Positions 1 through 8,740 of a DNA stretch of 62,638 nt are shown here, piece by piece. Made by a program: the position numbers and the translations under genes. The stretch comes from Methanobacteriota archaeon (GTDB taxonomy: Archaea > JAADCQ01 > Methanopyri > Methanopyrales > Methanopyraceae). Numbering within the stretch: position 1 is the first letter of the stretch; each line of letters opens with the position of its first letter. The stretch spans positions 84,372-147,009 of the forward strand of contig JAMOPO010000052.1 of NCBI GenBank assembly GCA_027064425.1, in the 5' to 3' direction. The notes beneath the pieces were generated by a model, which saw nothing but the letters and a program-made list of their open reading frames with translations, ran no database searches and was not told where the DNA came from.

Positions 1-2
1 AC

Positions 3-764
3 AACGTGACCCCGAGCGCCCGGAGCGGCGGGGAGCCCCTCCGGGTGTACCTCCTGTCCCGGCTCACGGGCCACCGGGTCCGCGACGTGGCCTCCTCGGT
101 GGCGATCGACCGGATCCTCGACTACTTCCCCCTGATCGTTCTCCTCTTGGTCAGCATGGTGGCGATGCTTCGGACCGGGGGGAAGATAGTCCACCTGCTC
201 GCGGCCGGGGCGCTATTCCTCACGGCCGCGCTCGTGTTTTCCGTTTGGACCATGGCTAACGAGCGGATAATACTCCGTTTCGGGGCGGGCGTATCCCGAC
301 TCCTCTCCCGCCTGCGGCCGGACAAAAAGATCGACGCAGAGCGCGTCGAGCGCTGGGCCCGACGCTTCGTCCGCAGCTTCCGGAGCCTGCTCGCCGATCC
401 CGGCACGCTCGTCCGAGGGGTCACCGTGTCCGTCGCCGTGTGGGCGTGCGAGATCCTGCGCACGTACCTCGTCTTCCTGTCCCTCGGGTGCCCCGTCTCC
501 CTGCCCGTAGTCGTGGTGGGGTTCACGGTCTCCATGCTGGTAGGAGTGCTGCCGTTGCTCCCCGGCGGGCTGGGGGCGGTGGAGGTCTCCACGGCCTCGA
601 CGTACGCGGTGCTGGGGATCGATCGGGGCACCAGCGCCGCCGCGGTGATCCTCGACAGGGCAATCTCTTATTGGATGGTCAACGCGATTGGGCTAGTGAG
701 TTTGCTGCACGTTTCTCGCAGGAAAGGCAGGGGAGAGTCGGAAGATGCCGTACGAGCTGGGTAA
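3..764 (+). CDS. UPF0104 / LPG-synthase TM-type membrane protein (5' truncated)
   Basis: Polytopic membrane protein of the family related to the transmembrane part of lysylphosphatidylglycerol synthases, often proposed to move or transfer lipid-linked groups in archaeal envelopes. Five hydrophobic segments are visible (near residues 40-55, 65-80, 140-160, 165-200, 215-235 of the visible part). The family motif PGGLGAVE sits in the fourth. The reading frame is open to the window edge, and the visible N-terminus (NVTPSARSGGEPLR) matches an internal family motif of the type TPgraGE, so the true start lies upstream. The last 20 bases overlap the next gene, suggesting coupling. The biochemical role is not deducible here. 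Confidence 0.75.
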   Translation, partial: NVTPSARSGGEPLRVYLLSRLTGHRVRDVASSVAIDRILDYFPLIVLLLVSMVAMLRTGGKIVHLLAAGALFLTAALVFSVWTMANERIILRFGAGVSRLLSRLRPDKKIDAERVERWARRFVRSFRSLLADPGTLVRGVTVSVAVWACEILRTYLVFLSLGCPVSLPVVVVGFTVSMLVGVLPLLPGGLGAVEVSTASTYAVLGIDRGTSAAAVILDRAISYWMVNAIGLVSLLHVSRRKGRGESEDAVRAG

Positions 765-1101
765 AGTTGAGACGGTCATACGACCCACGGACGACGGGGT
801 CGTGTCCGCCGACCAACGGGTCCTCGCCACGGTCAGCCTTCACCGCGGCCCCACTATCATCGCGGAGGTCGATCCGCGGCTGGCCGGCGAGCTCGAGGAG
901 GACGATTACGTGATCGTGGACCTACCGCTGGTCCCGTCCCCCAACGAGGCCCGCCCACAACCAAAGATAGTTAAAATTATTAAGGATGAGAAGCTCGTGA
1001 ACAGGATGAAGGCCGAGATTGAGAAGGAGCCGGAGACCGTCATGCCCACGGTTGTGCCCGGGCAGCCCCCGACACCCCCGCCCGAGGACATGTTCGGCTG
1101 A
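745..1101 (+). CDS. small conserved hypothetical protein, 118 aa
   Basis: I do not recognise this protein. It is acidic and soluble, with a beta-rich N-terminal half (residues 1-70) and a charged helix near residues 75-95. The tail is proline-rich (PGQPPTPPPEDMFG). The ATG lies 20 bases before the stop of the upstream membrane protein and has GGGGAGAG about 10 bases ahead, so the two are probably translated together. No signal peptide, membrane segment or cysteine motif is present. Coding support comes from the tight gene junction, the acidic composition typical of this genome, and complete tiling of the strand between its neighbours. Confidence 0.7.
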   Translation: MPYELGKVETVIRPTDDGVVSADQRVLATVSLHRGPTIIAEVDPRLAGELEEDDYVIVDLPLVPSPNEARPQPKIVKIIKDEKLVNRMKAEIEKEPETVMPTVVPGQPPTPPPEDMFG

Positions 1102-1135
1102 CCTCGCTAATTAACCGGTGAGGGGCTACTCCGGA

Positions 1136-2980
1136 ATGATCTTCCGCCGCAGAAAGTCCGAGGAGGAGGGAGAGGAAGAGGAGGCTCCCCGCCTCAAGCT
1201 GCCGGCGAGCAAGGGCGAGGAGGAAGAGCGGGAGGAGGGAGAGAAGGAAGCCCCCAAGCTGAAGCTTCCCAAGCCTGATCGGGAGGAGGAGTCCGAGGAG
1301 GAGGAAGAGGAGACGGGCACCGTCAAGCTCAAGCTTAAACCTCCCAAGCCGGAGGAGGTGGAGGAGGCTGAAGAGGAGGCCGAGGCTGAGGCCGCCGAGG
1401 AGGAAGAGGAGGAGAAGGCCGAGGCCGCACCGGGCGCGGAGGAGGAGCTGGAGCGGCTCAAGGAGGAGAACGAGCGGCTCCGGCGGGAGCTTGAGGAGTG
1501 GAAGAACAAGGCGGAGAGCGTGCTCAGCGAGCGGGACCGGCTGCGTGAGGAGGTCAAGCGGCTGAAGGAGGAGCTGAAGGAGCGAGAGGAGGAGCTGGAC
1601 CGGTACGTCAAGGCGACCAAGCGGCTGAAGGAGAAGGTTGAGGAGCTCAAGTCGAAGTACGATGATATCAAGTCCGAGGCGGAGGAGTACCGCAGCAAGT
1701 ACGAGGAGGCGGTCCAGAAGCAGAAGGAGCTCAAGTCGAAGCTGGAGGACCTCTCGGAGCAGAACAAGAAGCTGGTGAAGAGCGTCAAGCGGCTCAAGAG
1801 CAAGTACGAGGAGGTCAAGAAGGAGCGGGAGGAGCTCGAGCGGAAACTGGAGGAGCTGTCCGAGGCGGAGAAGAAGATCGAGGAGCTCAAGAGCAAGCTG
1901 AAGGAGCTGGAGGAGGAGCGGAACAAGCTCAAGAAGCGCGTGGAGGAGCTCGGCTCGGAGAACAAGAAGCTACGCTCGGACCTGAAGGAGGCGGAGAAGC
2001 GGGTAGAGGAGCTGTCCTCCAAGCTTAAGGAGCGGGAGAAGAAGCTCCGGCGGTCCCGGAAGCAGATCGAGAAGCTGCGCCGAGAAGTCAAGCAGAGGGA
2101 CGAGAAGATTCAGGAGCTCAAGGAGAGGATCAGCGAGCTCACCGCGCAGATCAAGCGGTACGAGGAGGGCGAGCAGCTGCTCATCCCGGCCGGTACCGAG
2201 ATGGCGGTAGCCCGAGTCAGCGGCAGCCTGGTCGTAGGCAAGGACTCCGCGATCAAGTCGCTGCACGACGAGGAGCCCATCCTCGTCAAGGACAGCGTCA
2301 CCATCCGCGACAACTCGCGCGTGCACGGTACCATCGTGGCCAACGAGGTTGAGATCGGCAAGAACGTCAAGGTAGTGGGCGACGTGATCTCCAAGAACGG
2401 CGTCAAGATCCGCGAGAACGCGGAGATCGAGGGCAACGTGGTCTCCATGGACTCGGTCGAGGTGGGGTCCGGTGCCCGGATCGGCGGATCGATCGTGGCC
2501 GGCTCCGACACGGCGCTGGCCAGCAACGTGAAGGTCTCGGGCGTCATCATCGCCCCGGGCAAGATCAAGGCCTCGGAGGGGCTGAACGCCTCGGCGCTGA
2601 TCTGCAAGGAGCTGGAGACGACCGGCTCCGTCGAGTGCGACTACATCCTCTCCGACGAGCGCGTCAAGCTCGGCGACGGCAGCTCCGTGAAGACGGTCAT
2701 CGTGAAGGAGGGTCCGGTCGAGCAGGGCGCGAGCTCGTGCATCTACAGCGGCTCGCTGTCCGTCAAGGATGCCGACAGCTTCACCGTGTACGTTGACGGT
2801 GACGCGTTCGACACGCCCGAGGCCAACGACGTGCTGAAGAAGATCCTATCCAGGACCGAGTTCCTGGGCCCGCTGAGGCTCGTGGACGACCGCAACAACG
2901 CCCGCTTCGTCCTGGACAGCTTCACCGACATCGGCGTCGCGGAGCTCGTCCGGGAGATCAGGGAGGAGCTGGGGGTCTAG
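1136..2980 (+). CDS. acidic coiled-coil protein with C-terminal bactofilin-like beta-helix
   Basis: Three parts are visible. Residues 1-110 are a very acidic, low-complexity segment holding a repeated basic/hydrophobic motif of the type LKLPxxK. Residues 110-350 are a long uninterrupted coiled coil rich in EEL/KLK heptads. Residues 355-560 are a repeat array of beta strands with spaced V/I and G/N residues (for example VHGTIVANEVEIG, IEGNVVSMDSVEVG), as in bactofilins and other polymer-forming cytoskeletal proteins. A short alpha/beta tail follows. I start at ATG 1136, because an upstream GTG at 1118 lies inside the SD-like GGTGAGG. I infer a filament or scaffold role. The stop codon is shared, on the opposite strand, with the convergent gene through CTAG at 2977-2980. 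Confidence 0.8.
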   Translation: MIFRRRKSEEEGEEEEAPRLKLPASKGEEEEREEGEKEAPKLKLPKPDREEESEEEEEETGTVKLKLKPPKPEEVEEAEEEAEAEAAEEEEEEKAEAAPGAEEELERLKEENERLRRELEEWKNKAESVLSERDRLREEVKRLKEELKEREEELDRYVKATKRLKEKVEELKSKYDDIKSEAEEYRSKYEEAVQKQKELKSKLEDLSEQNKKLVKSVKRLKSKYEEVKKEREELERKLEELSEAEKKIEELKSKLKELEEERNKLKKRVEELGSENKKLRSDLKEAEKRVEELSSKLKEREKKLRRSRKQIEKLRREVKQRDEKIQELKERISELTAQIKRYEEGEQLLIPAGTEMAVARVSGSLVVGKDSAIKSLHDEEPILVKDSVTIRDNSRVHGTIVANEVEIGKNVKVVGDVISKNGVKIRENAEIEGNVVSMDSVEVGSGARIGGSIVAGSDTALASNVKVSGVIIAPGKIKASEGLNASALICKELETTGSVECDYILSDERVKLGDGSSVKTVIVKEGPVEQGASSCIYSGSLSVKDADSFTVYVDGDAFDTPEANDVLKKILSRTEFLGPLRLVDDRNNARFVLDSFTDIGVAELVREIREELGV

Positions 2981-3996
2981 GTGAGCAGCCCCCACTCCTC
3001 ACCAACGTACCAGTGAACCGACGTACCCTCCCGCTCGTAGCCACGCCCCTTAATCCTCCACCCGTTTCCATCTCGCCTTACCACGCACAGTACCCTGCCC
3101 ACCTCCCTGCGCGACAGGACCAGCTCGTTCTCCTCCGGCAGGTAGCAGACGCGGAGCTCGCCCCCCTCCGAAACCCTGGCCCGCTCCCTCAGCCTTCCGT
3201 TGACCTCCAGCCTCGCGCTCCCTCCCTCCTTAAGAACCAGCTCGTAGAAGTCCAGCCTGTCGACCACCCTTTCTCCGATCACCAGCGAGCGCTCCGGCAC
3301 GTCTCCCTCAACCCGTGAGCCGGCCCCCACCACCGACCACCGCCCAACCCGCGCGTCTCGCACCGAGGCGCCCATGCCCACGAAGCACCGTTCGCCGATC
3401 TCCGACCCTTCGATCCGCGCCCCGTCCCCGACGAAGGTCAGCGGACCCAGCTCCGAGTCCTGAACTGCACAGTGCGAGGACACACTCACGCGCTTGTGCA
3501 GCGTCGAGCGGACGACCCGGCTGAAGTTGGAGATCATGACGCCCCCGTGGATCGTGGAGTCCACGACCTCCGTGAAGGCCGCCACCCTCGCGTTGCCGCG
3601 GATGCGGACGCCCCGCGCCCGCACGTGCTGCGGGTGCTTGAAGGCCGGGCACTCGAAGACGTCCTCCCCGCACTCCACCCTGAACCACCGGTTCACTGGG
3701 GCGCGCTCCGGGTCCACGACCACGGTCAGATCCAGGAAGACCCGGCGTCTCCACCGTCTCTCTAGCAGCTTCCTGGCCTCGATTCCAATCCGCTTGATCG
3801 TCCGGCCGCCGCGCCCGATCACGGTTCCCTTCAGCGAGTCCTTGTGGACGACGAGCTCCGCCCGGACGTATAGGACGTCGCGCCGCCGCAGCCCGGGTCG
3901 GACCTCCCGGACGTCCACCCCAACCTCTCGGGGGAGGGAGCCGTGAAGGACGCGCCGGAGGGCCTCCCGAATGGCCCGGCGCGCGTCACTCCTCAA
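2977..3996 (-). CDS. Era-type KH domain fused to left-handed beta-helix protein
   Basis: Residues 5-100 read like the C-terminal KH domain of the bacterial GTPase Era: an IREALRR helix, a strand pair, then VIGRGGRTIKRIGIEARK, followed by a LDLTV strand. The Era GTPase domain is absent. Residues 125-230 form hexapeptide repeats of a left-handed beta-helix (motifs like VRIRGNARV, IEGSEIGERCFVG), as in acyltransferases and gamma carbonic anhydrases. A beta-rich tail follows. The probable start is TTG 3996, within the end of the upstream gene (TTGAGGAGTGA); a longer frame reaches 4056 but would overlap more and adds low-complexity residues. I infer RNA binding by the KH domain; the beta-helix could be catalytic or structural. 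Confidence 0.75.
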   Translation of the reverse strand: MRSDARRAIREALRRVLHGSLPREVGVDVREVRPGLRRRDVLYVRAELVVHKDSLKGTVIGRGGRTIKRIGIEARKLLERRWRRRVFLDLTVVVDPERAPVNRWFRVECGEDVFECPAFKHPQHVRARGVRIRGNARVAAFTEVVDSTIHGGVMISNFSRVVRSTLHKRVSVSSHCAVQDSELGPLTFVGDGARIEGSEIGERCFVGMGASVRDARVGRWSVVGAGSRVEGDVPERSLVIGERVVDRLDFYELVLKEGGSARLEVNGRLRERARVSEGGELRVCYLPEENELVLSRREVGRVLCVVRRDGNGWRIKGRGYEREGTSVHWYVGEEWGLLT

Positions 3997-4498
3997 CCGG
4001 GACGATGTAGTACTCGTAGTTCGGCCGGCGCTGCGCCCGGACCGCCTCCTGCTCACACACGTACACCACCAGGCAGGGGTGGGGGGCCTCCACGTACCGG
4101 ACGTCTCCCCGCCTCGTCGTGACCGCGGCCAGTGGGTCTCCCTTCTTCAACCGGTCCCCCACGTCGGCGACCGGGGTCACCACGTACCCTTCCACTGGGA
4201 GCTGGTAGACCCGCTCTCCGGGCTTCAGGAAGACCAGCGAGTGCCGGTCGGGCGGCTCGATGATCACGTGCCGGGTGACGCGAGCCTCGATGGCGTCGAA
4301 CGCGGCCTTCGCCTCCTCGTAGACCACCTTGCGGCAGACGATCGGGTTGTCCAGTTCCTCGATCAGCCGGCGGGCCAGCCCGCGGGAGCGCACGACGACG
4401 TTGAACTCCTCGTCCGTCAGGATGAAGTCGTCGTCGGGGAGCTCCCCGTCCTCGAGCTCCTCCTCGTCGACCTCGAGGAAGAACCGGGCGAGCGGCAT
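3986..4498 (-). CDS. DUF2118 family protein
   Basis: Conserved archaeal protein of 170 residues. Residues 1-45 are acidic. Residues 95-165 form a beta-rich module with the pattern of a lipoyl/biotinyl-like hairpin (VTPVADVGDRLKKGDPLAAV), but without the lysine in the usual attachment context. The match to DUF2118 is from memory of this organisation in methanogens. The gene starts one base after the idsA stop codon and ends overlapping the KH/beta-helix gene, so it is probably the tail of the isoprenoid operon. No catalytic motif is evident and its role is unknown. Confidence 0.7.
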   Translation of the reverse strand: MPLARFFLEVDEEELEDGELPDDDFILTDEEFNVVVRSRGLARRLIEELDNPIVCRKVVYEEAKAAFDAIEARVTRHVIIEPPDRHSLVFLKPGERVYQLPVEGYVVTPVADVGDRLKKGDPLAAVTTRRGDVRYVEAPHPCLVVYVCEQEAVRAQRRPNYEYYIVPVEE

Positions 4499-4499
4499 G

Positions 4500-5474
4500 T
4501 TAGAACTCCCTCTCCACCACGAAGTCCGCGAGCGTCATGAGGAAGTCCCGGTGCTCGTTCTCGGGCAGCCGGTCCAGCGCCTCCTTCGCGGCCTCGGCGT
4601 ACTCCTGGGCCCGCTCGCGGGCGTAGTCGATGGCCCCGAGCTCGTCGAGGATGTCGATGACCTCGCGGACCTCCTCCTCCGAGGCATCCTCGTTGCCGAG
4701 CGTGCTTAGGATCCGCTCCCGCTGCTCCTCGTCCGCGCGCTCCAGCCCCTTGATCACGATCAGTGTCTTCTTGCCCTCGACGATGTCGCTGCCGACCGGT
4801 TTACCCAGCTTGGACTCGTCCCCCACCAGGTCCAGCACGTCGTCCTGGATCTGGAAGGCGATGCCGAGGTTCTCCCCGTACTCCGCGAGCGCGGAGAGCT
4901 GGTCCTCCTCGGCCCCGGCCTTAAGACCGCCGATCACGCAGGAGGCGCGGATGAGGGCGGCCGTCTTCTTGCGGACCATCTCCAGGAACTCCTCCTCCGT
5001 GACGTCTTCCCGCCTCTCGAACTCCAGGTCCATGGCCTGGCCCTCGCAGATCTCCGTGCAGGCGCGGGCCAGCTCCTCCATCGCCCGGACGTCCCCGCCC
5101 TCGGCGGCCACTTCGAACGCCTTGGAGAAGAGCGTGTCGCCCGCGAGGATGGCGACGGGCACGTTCCACTTGACGTGGACGGCGGGAACGCCCCGGCGCT
5201 CCTCATCCTCGTCCATAATGTCGTCGTGGATCAGCGTGAACGTGTGGATGAGCTCCACGGCGGCCGCCTCCGGGAGCACGTCATCAGGCGACCCTCCCAG
5301 GACCTGGCACGACTTGATCGCCAGCAGGGGGCGGAACCGCTTGCCGCCGGCCTCGATCAGGTGCCAGCAGGCGTCGTAAAGGCCCTCGGCTCCCCCGCGG
5401 GGGAGCACCTCCTTGATCTTCTCATCCACGAGCTTTCCGGCCCACTTCAGCTCCTCCAACACGTCCTCAGCCAT
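4500..5474 (-). CDS. idsA: geranylgeranyl diphosphate synthase (short-chain isoprenyl diphosphate synthase)
   Basis: Condenses isopentenyl diphosphate with allylic diphosphates to make the C20 precursor of archaeal ether lipids. At 324 aa it is the usual length. Both Asp-rich motifs are present: DDIMD at residues 84-88 and DDVLD near 215, with GGKRFRP near 43-49. The residue five positions before the first DDxxD is Phe79, the position known to set product length in archaeal type I GGPP synthases. ATG 5474 is directly preceded by GGAGG. It lies downstream of ipk, fni and rnj on the same strand, the classical methanogen isoprenoid cluster, so co-transcription is likely. Confidence 0.95.
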   Translation of the reverse strand: MAEDVLEELKWAGKLVDEKIKEVLPRGGAEGLYDACWHLIEAGGKRFRPLLAIKSCQVLGGSPDDVLPEAAAVELIHTFTLIHDDIMDEDEERRGVPAVHVKWNVPVAILAGDTLFSKAFEVAAEGGDVRAMEELARACTEICEGQAMDLEFERREDVTEEEFLEMVRKKTAALIRASCVIGGLKAGAEEDQLSALAEYGENLGIAFQIQDDVLDLVGDESKLGKPVGSDIVEGKKTLIVIKGLERADEEQRERILSTLGNEDASEEEVREVIDILDELGAIDYARERAQEYAEAAKEALDRLPENEHRDFLMTLADFVVEREF

Positions 5475-5487
5475 CCTCCAGGCCCCT

Positions 5488-6840
5488 TCAAAGCGGTAGC
5501 TCGATTCGCGTCCCCTCCAGGGTCAGGAACAGATCCCTATTGATTTCGTACCCCTCCTGAGCGGCCAGCTCGGCGTAGGCGGCGAGCATGTCCGGGTCAC
5601 CGTGAGCCGGCACGATGTACTCGGGCTGCAGCATGCGAAGGAGCAGGCGATGATCCTCCCGACCGGCGTGCCCCGAGACGTGCACGTCCTTGAACATCTT
5701 CACACCCTTCAGCCTGAGCTTCGTCTCGAGCATGTACCTGTTGGCACGGTTGATGGGGGACGGGATGACGGAGGACGAGAAGATCACCCCGTCCCGGTCG
5801 GTCAGCTTGTACGGGAGCTCGTCGTCGGCCATCCGCGTAAGCACGGCGCCGGGCTCGCCCTGGTGGCCCGTCACGATGAGCACGTACTCCTCCTTCTCCT
5901 GACTCGCCCGCTCGAGCCCGCGCCGGATCGTGTCCGGCTTGTCGTAGATCCGGGCCCCCGCGGGCAGGTTAAGGAGACCCAGCTCCTCGGCCACGCGGCC
6001 GTACTTGCCCAGGGAGCGGCCCGCGAGGATCACGCGCCTACCCAGCCGGTCCGCGGCGTCCACGATCGCCTGAATGCGCTCTATGTGCGACGAGAACGTG
6101 GTCACGATGATCCCTTCGCTTTCCTCGTCCGCGAAGCGCAGGACCTCGCTCACCATCTCCCTCGCCACGGCCTCGGACGGCGTTTTTATCTCTTCCGCAA
6201 CTCGAAGCGTCTCTGGTATGAGCAGTAGTACACCCTCCTTGCCCAGCTTCCTCAGTCGTTGGTAGTCCGGCTGGTAACCTATCATTTGGTGATCATCGAA
6301 CTTGAAGTCGCACGCGTAGACGATCGCTCCGTACGGGGTGTGCAGCACCGGCAGCACGCTGCCCGGAATGCTGTGGCTGATCGGCACGAACTCCAGCCGC
6401 AGCTTCGAGGAGATCTGGACCTCGTCCCCCGGCTCCACCGTGTACAGGTTCACCATCACCTCCTCGGCCTCGTCACCGTAGCGCACCTCGTTCTCCAGGT
6501 CGCGCTTCACCAGCTCGATCGTGAACTTGGTACCGAAGACGGGGCACTTGTACCGGAACAGCATCTTGGGCACGGCGCCGATGTGGTCCAAATGCGCGTG
6601 CGAGAGGGCTACGGCCACCGTCTTGGACCGGTAGCGTCGCAGTATCGAGTCGTCCGGGATGGCCTTAACCTCGCGCAGCTCCCGGGTCGAGGCCTTCGGG
6701 AAGTCCTTTTGGAACACGAGGGACTTGTCCAGGGACATTCCGCAGTCGAACACGACGACCTCGTCGTCCACCCGGACGGCCGTCATGTTCCGACCGCCGG
6801 CCTCTCCGTAGCCTCCGATCGCGAAGATCTCGACGCCCAA
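5488..6840 (-). CDS. rnj: archaeal ribonuclease J (metallo-beta-lactamase/beta-CASP)
   Basis: Metallo-beta-lactamase RNase of the aRNase J type, a 5'-3' exoribonuclease in RNA decay. HAHLDH at residues 81-86 is the metal signature. GHAGREDH near 385 and PAHGD near 415 are beta-CASP and late metal motifs. The 450-residue length fits archaeal RNase J rather than the longer KH-bearing aCPSF. The TTG start follows the fni stop with no spacer, so translation is probably coupled. Its place between fni and idsA is conserved in methanogens, although the functional link to lipid synthesis is unexplained. Confidence 0.92.
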   Translation of the reverse strand: MGVEIFAIGGYGEAGGRNMTAVRVDDEVVVFDCGMSLDKSLVFQKDFPKASTRELREVKAIPDDSILRRYRSKTVAVALSHAHLDHIGAVPKMLFRYKCPVFGTKFTIELVKRDLENEVRYGDEAEEVMVNLYTVEPGDEVQISSKLRLEFVPISHSIPGSVLPVLHTPYGAIVYACDFKFDDHQMIGYQPDYQRLRKLGKEGVLLLIPETLRVAEEIKTPSEAVAREMVSEVLRFADEESEGIIVTTFSSHIERIQAIVDAADRLGRRVILAGRSLGKYGRVAEELGLLNLPAGARIYDKPDTIRRGLERASQEKEEYVLIVTGHQGEPGAVLTRMADDELPYKLTDRDGVIFSSSVIPSPINRANRYMLETKLRLKGVKMFKDVHVSGHAGREDHRLLLRMLQPEYIVPAHGDPDMLAAYAELAAQEGYEINRDLFLTLEGTRIELPL

Positions 6841-7962
6841 CTACTCCCACCCCTGCCGGCGATCGCCCGAGCAGACTCTTCTCGGCTCGATCCCCCGGCA
6901 CTCCAGCCAGTCCTTGAGCCGTCCGTGGATGACGATCGGCACCCTACTCATCTCCTCGACGGACCTGCACCCCGCCATCATCATCGCGATCTTCACCTCC
7001 CGCGCCACGGTCTTCAGGAAGCGCACGCACCCTGACACGCCCTCCGACAGCAGCTTCCTAAGCACCGGAAGGGCCATGCCCGCGCAGTCGCCGCCCAGCG
7101 CCAGCACCTTCGCCACGTCAAGTCCGCCCCGCACACCCCCCGTCCCGATCACCGGCATGTCAGGACCCACGACCCGCCTCACCTCGAGGATGGACGCGGC
7201 GGTCGGGACGCCCCACTCCGAGAACGAGTGCCCCACAGGCACCTCACCGTGAGCCTTGGAGCGGATGGCCTCCACCACCGCCCAGTTGGTCCCTCCGGCC
7301 CCACCCACGTCGATCCCGTCCACGAGGTCCTTGACGAGCTCCGCGTCCTCGGACGACACGCCCGCCCCCGTCTCCTTCAGCACCACCGGGACGTCGACCG
7401 CCTCCCGCACCTCCTCCAGCGTCTCCACGAACCCCGACGCGTCGGGCTCGCCCTCCAGCTGCACCGCCTCCTGCAGCACGTTCACGTGCACGGCCAGCGC
7501 GTCTGCATCCACCATGTCCACGACCTCGATCGCCAGGTCCGGCCCGTTCTCCCGCAGCTGCTGCAGCCCTATGTTCGCCAGGATCAAGCCGTCCGGGTAC
7601 TCCTCACGCACCACCTCGAACGTCCAGCGGACCTCCGGGTCCTCCACGCCGGCCCGCTGGCTCCCCACCCCGATCCCGATACCCAGCCTGCGCGCGACCA
7701 CGCCCAGCTTCCGGTTTATCTCGCCCGTCTTGGGGTGACCGCCGGTCATGCCCGCGATGATGAGGGGGAAGGACAGCTCCTTACCGAACAGCCGCACGCT
7801 GGTGTCAACGTCGTCCATGTCCAGCTCCGGAAGCGCCCGGTGCACGAGCTGAACGCACTCGAAGAGCGGGCTCGTGTCGGCCTCCACGTCCTCCCAGACG
7901 CAGGCCAGCACGTGCTCCCACTTCCGCTCCCTAGTCCCGTTCCCGGACGACTCGCGTTCCAA
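6841..7962 (-). CDS. fni: type 2 isopentenyl-diphosphate delta-isomerase (FMN/NADPH)
   Basis: Interconverts IPP and DMAPP using reduced FMN, supplying the primer for prenyl synthesis. Family features: an N-terminal RKWEHV near residue 13, PLIIAGMTGG near residue 65, VGSQRAG near 98, and the C-terminal flavin-phosphate loop GTGGVRGGLDVAKVLALG near residue 280. It is 373 aa, normal for the family. The TTG start at 7962 lies 32 bases inside the end of ipk, preceded by GGGGGAAG; a later start would remove the conserved RK.EH motif. It belongs to the ipk-fni-rnj-idsA operon. Confidence 0.95.
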   Translation of the reverse strand: MERESSGNGTRERKWEHVLACVWEDVEADTSPLFECVQLVHRALPELDMDDVDTSVRLFGKELSFPLIIAGMTGGHPKTGEINRKLGVVARRLGIGIGVGSQRAGVEDPEVRWTFEVVREEYPDGLILANIGLQQLRENGPDLAIEVVDMVDADALAVHVNVLQEAVQLEGEPDASGFVETLEEVREAVDVPVVLKETGAGVSSEDAELVKDLVDGIDVGGAGGTNWAVVEAIRSKAHGEVPVGHSFSEWGVPTAASILEVRRVVGPDMPVIGTGGVRGGLDVAKVLALGGDCAGMALPVLRKLLSEGVSGCVRFLKTVAREVKIAMMMAGCRSVEEMSRVPIVIHGRLKDWLECRGIEPRRVCSGDRRQGWE

Positions 7963-8650
7963 CCCGCTTCCCCCGGAGGAACCTCTCGACGTTGTCCGGG
8001 TCGCTCGCGTCGAAGAGGAACACCTCCGCGCCCCGCTCCGCGATCCGAGCCGCCCGGAGCAGCTTCTCCGAGATCCCGCCGGTCACGTCCACCCCGGCCG
8101 CGCCATCCAGCTCCCGGGCCAGCTCCCGCGCCTCCTCCGGGGTCAGCTCCTTAAACGGCTCACCGACCCCGGGACGCTCCGGGTAAACACCGTCCACGTC
8201 CATCCCGAACCCTACCCGCTCCACCCGCAGGGTCGAAACGCGCTCCAGTATCTCATCCCCAGACATGATCCTGAACCCATCCTCCGCCGGCACCACGTCC
8301 CCGTAGAGCAGAGGGATGCAGTCGCGCTCGAGCACATCGATCACGACGTTCAGCGAGTGCAGCAGCACCGCGGGAGGTAGCGGGTAGACCCGGACCCCCG
8401 CCTCCACCGCCGCCTCCTCGAACACCCGGACCAGCTCGTGCATCGCCCATCTAACCTTTGTAACACCCTCCTCCAACGACTCCACCTCGCTGGCCGCGTG
8501 GTGGCCGAAGGATCCCCCGCCGTGCACGAGGATCAGCCGACCCTCCCACCCCGCCAGCCTCTCTACCAGCTCCCTTATCAGCTCCTCCCGCGCGGTCATC
8601 GGCCGATTCTTGTCCGTGATCACGCTCCCACCGAGCTTCAGGGCCAGCAG
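7931..8650 (-). CDS. ipk: isopentenyl phosphate kinase, probable CTG start
   Basis: Amino acid kinase-family enzyme phosphorylating isopentenyl phosphate to IPP in the modified archaeal mevalonate pathway. The N-terminal LKLGGSVIT and the loop HGGGSFGHHAA with the catalytic His are present. A GDxVP segment (YGDVVP) and the C-terminal MDVDGVYP and VDVTGGI follow. The family N-terminus must begin right at the LALKLGGS segment, but no in-frame ATG, GTG or TTG exists there or in the unlikely sequence upstream. CTG at 8650 follows GGGGGG by nine bases, giving 239 aa. It heads the isoprenoid operon and is divergent from thiI. Confidence 0.9.
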   Translation of the reverse strand: MLALKLGGSVITDKNRPMTAREELIRELVERLAGWEGRLILVHGGGSFGHHAASEVESLEEGVTKVRWAMHELVRVFEEAAVEAGVRVYPLPPAVLLHSLNVVIDVLERDCIPLLYGDVVPAEDGFRIMSGDEILERVSTLRVERVGFGMDVDGVYPERPGVGEPFKELTPEEARELARELDGAAGVDVTGGISEKLLRAARIAERGAEVFLFDASDPDNVERFLRGKRVGTRVVRERD

Positions 8651-8740
8651 CCCGGAACACCCCCCGGGCGATGAGGATACCCGAGGCCTCGGGGACCGAT
8701 GACCGAAGCGGTGGGCGACCGAGCCCGCGGGGGTGGCCCG

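Noticed and set aside
1126-2091. Long serine-rich open frame antisense to the coiled-coil gene
   Set aside because: It is the reverse complement of GAG/AAG repeats, giving only Ser/Arg/Leu low complexity; the sense strand has a coherent protein with an SD.
1120-2150. GAG/AAG-rich direct repeats resembling a tandem repeat array
   Set aside because: They are codon-level repeats of a coiled coil, with no fixed period and no spacers, so not CRISPR or satellite DNA.
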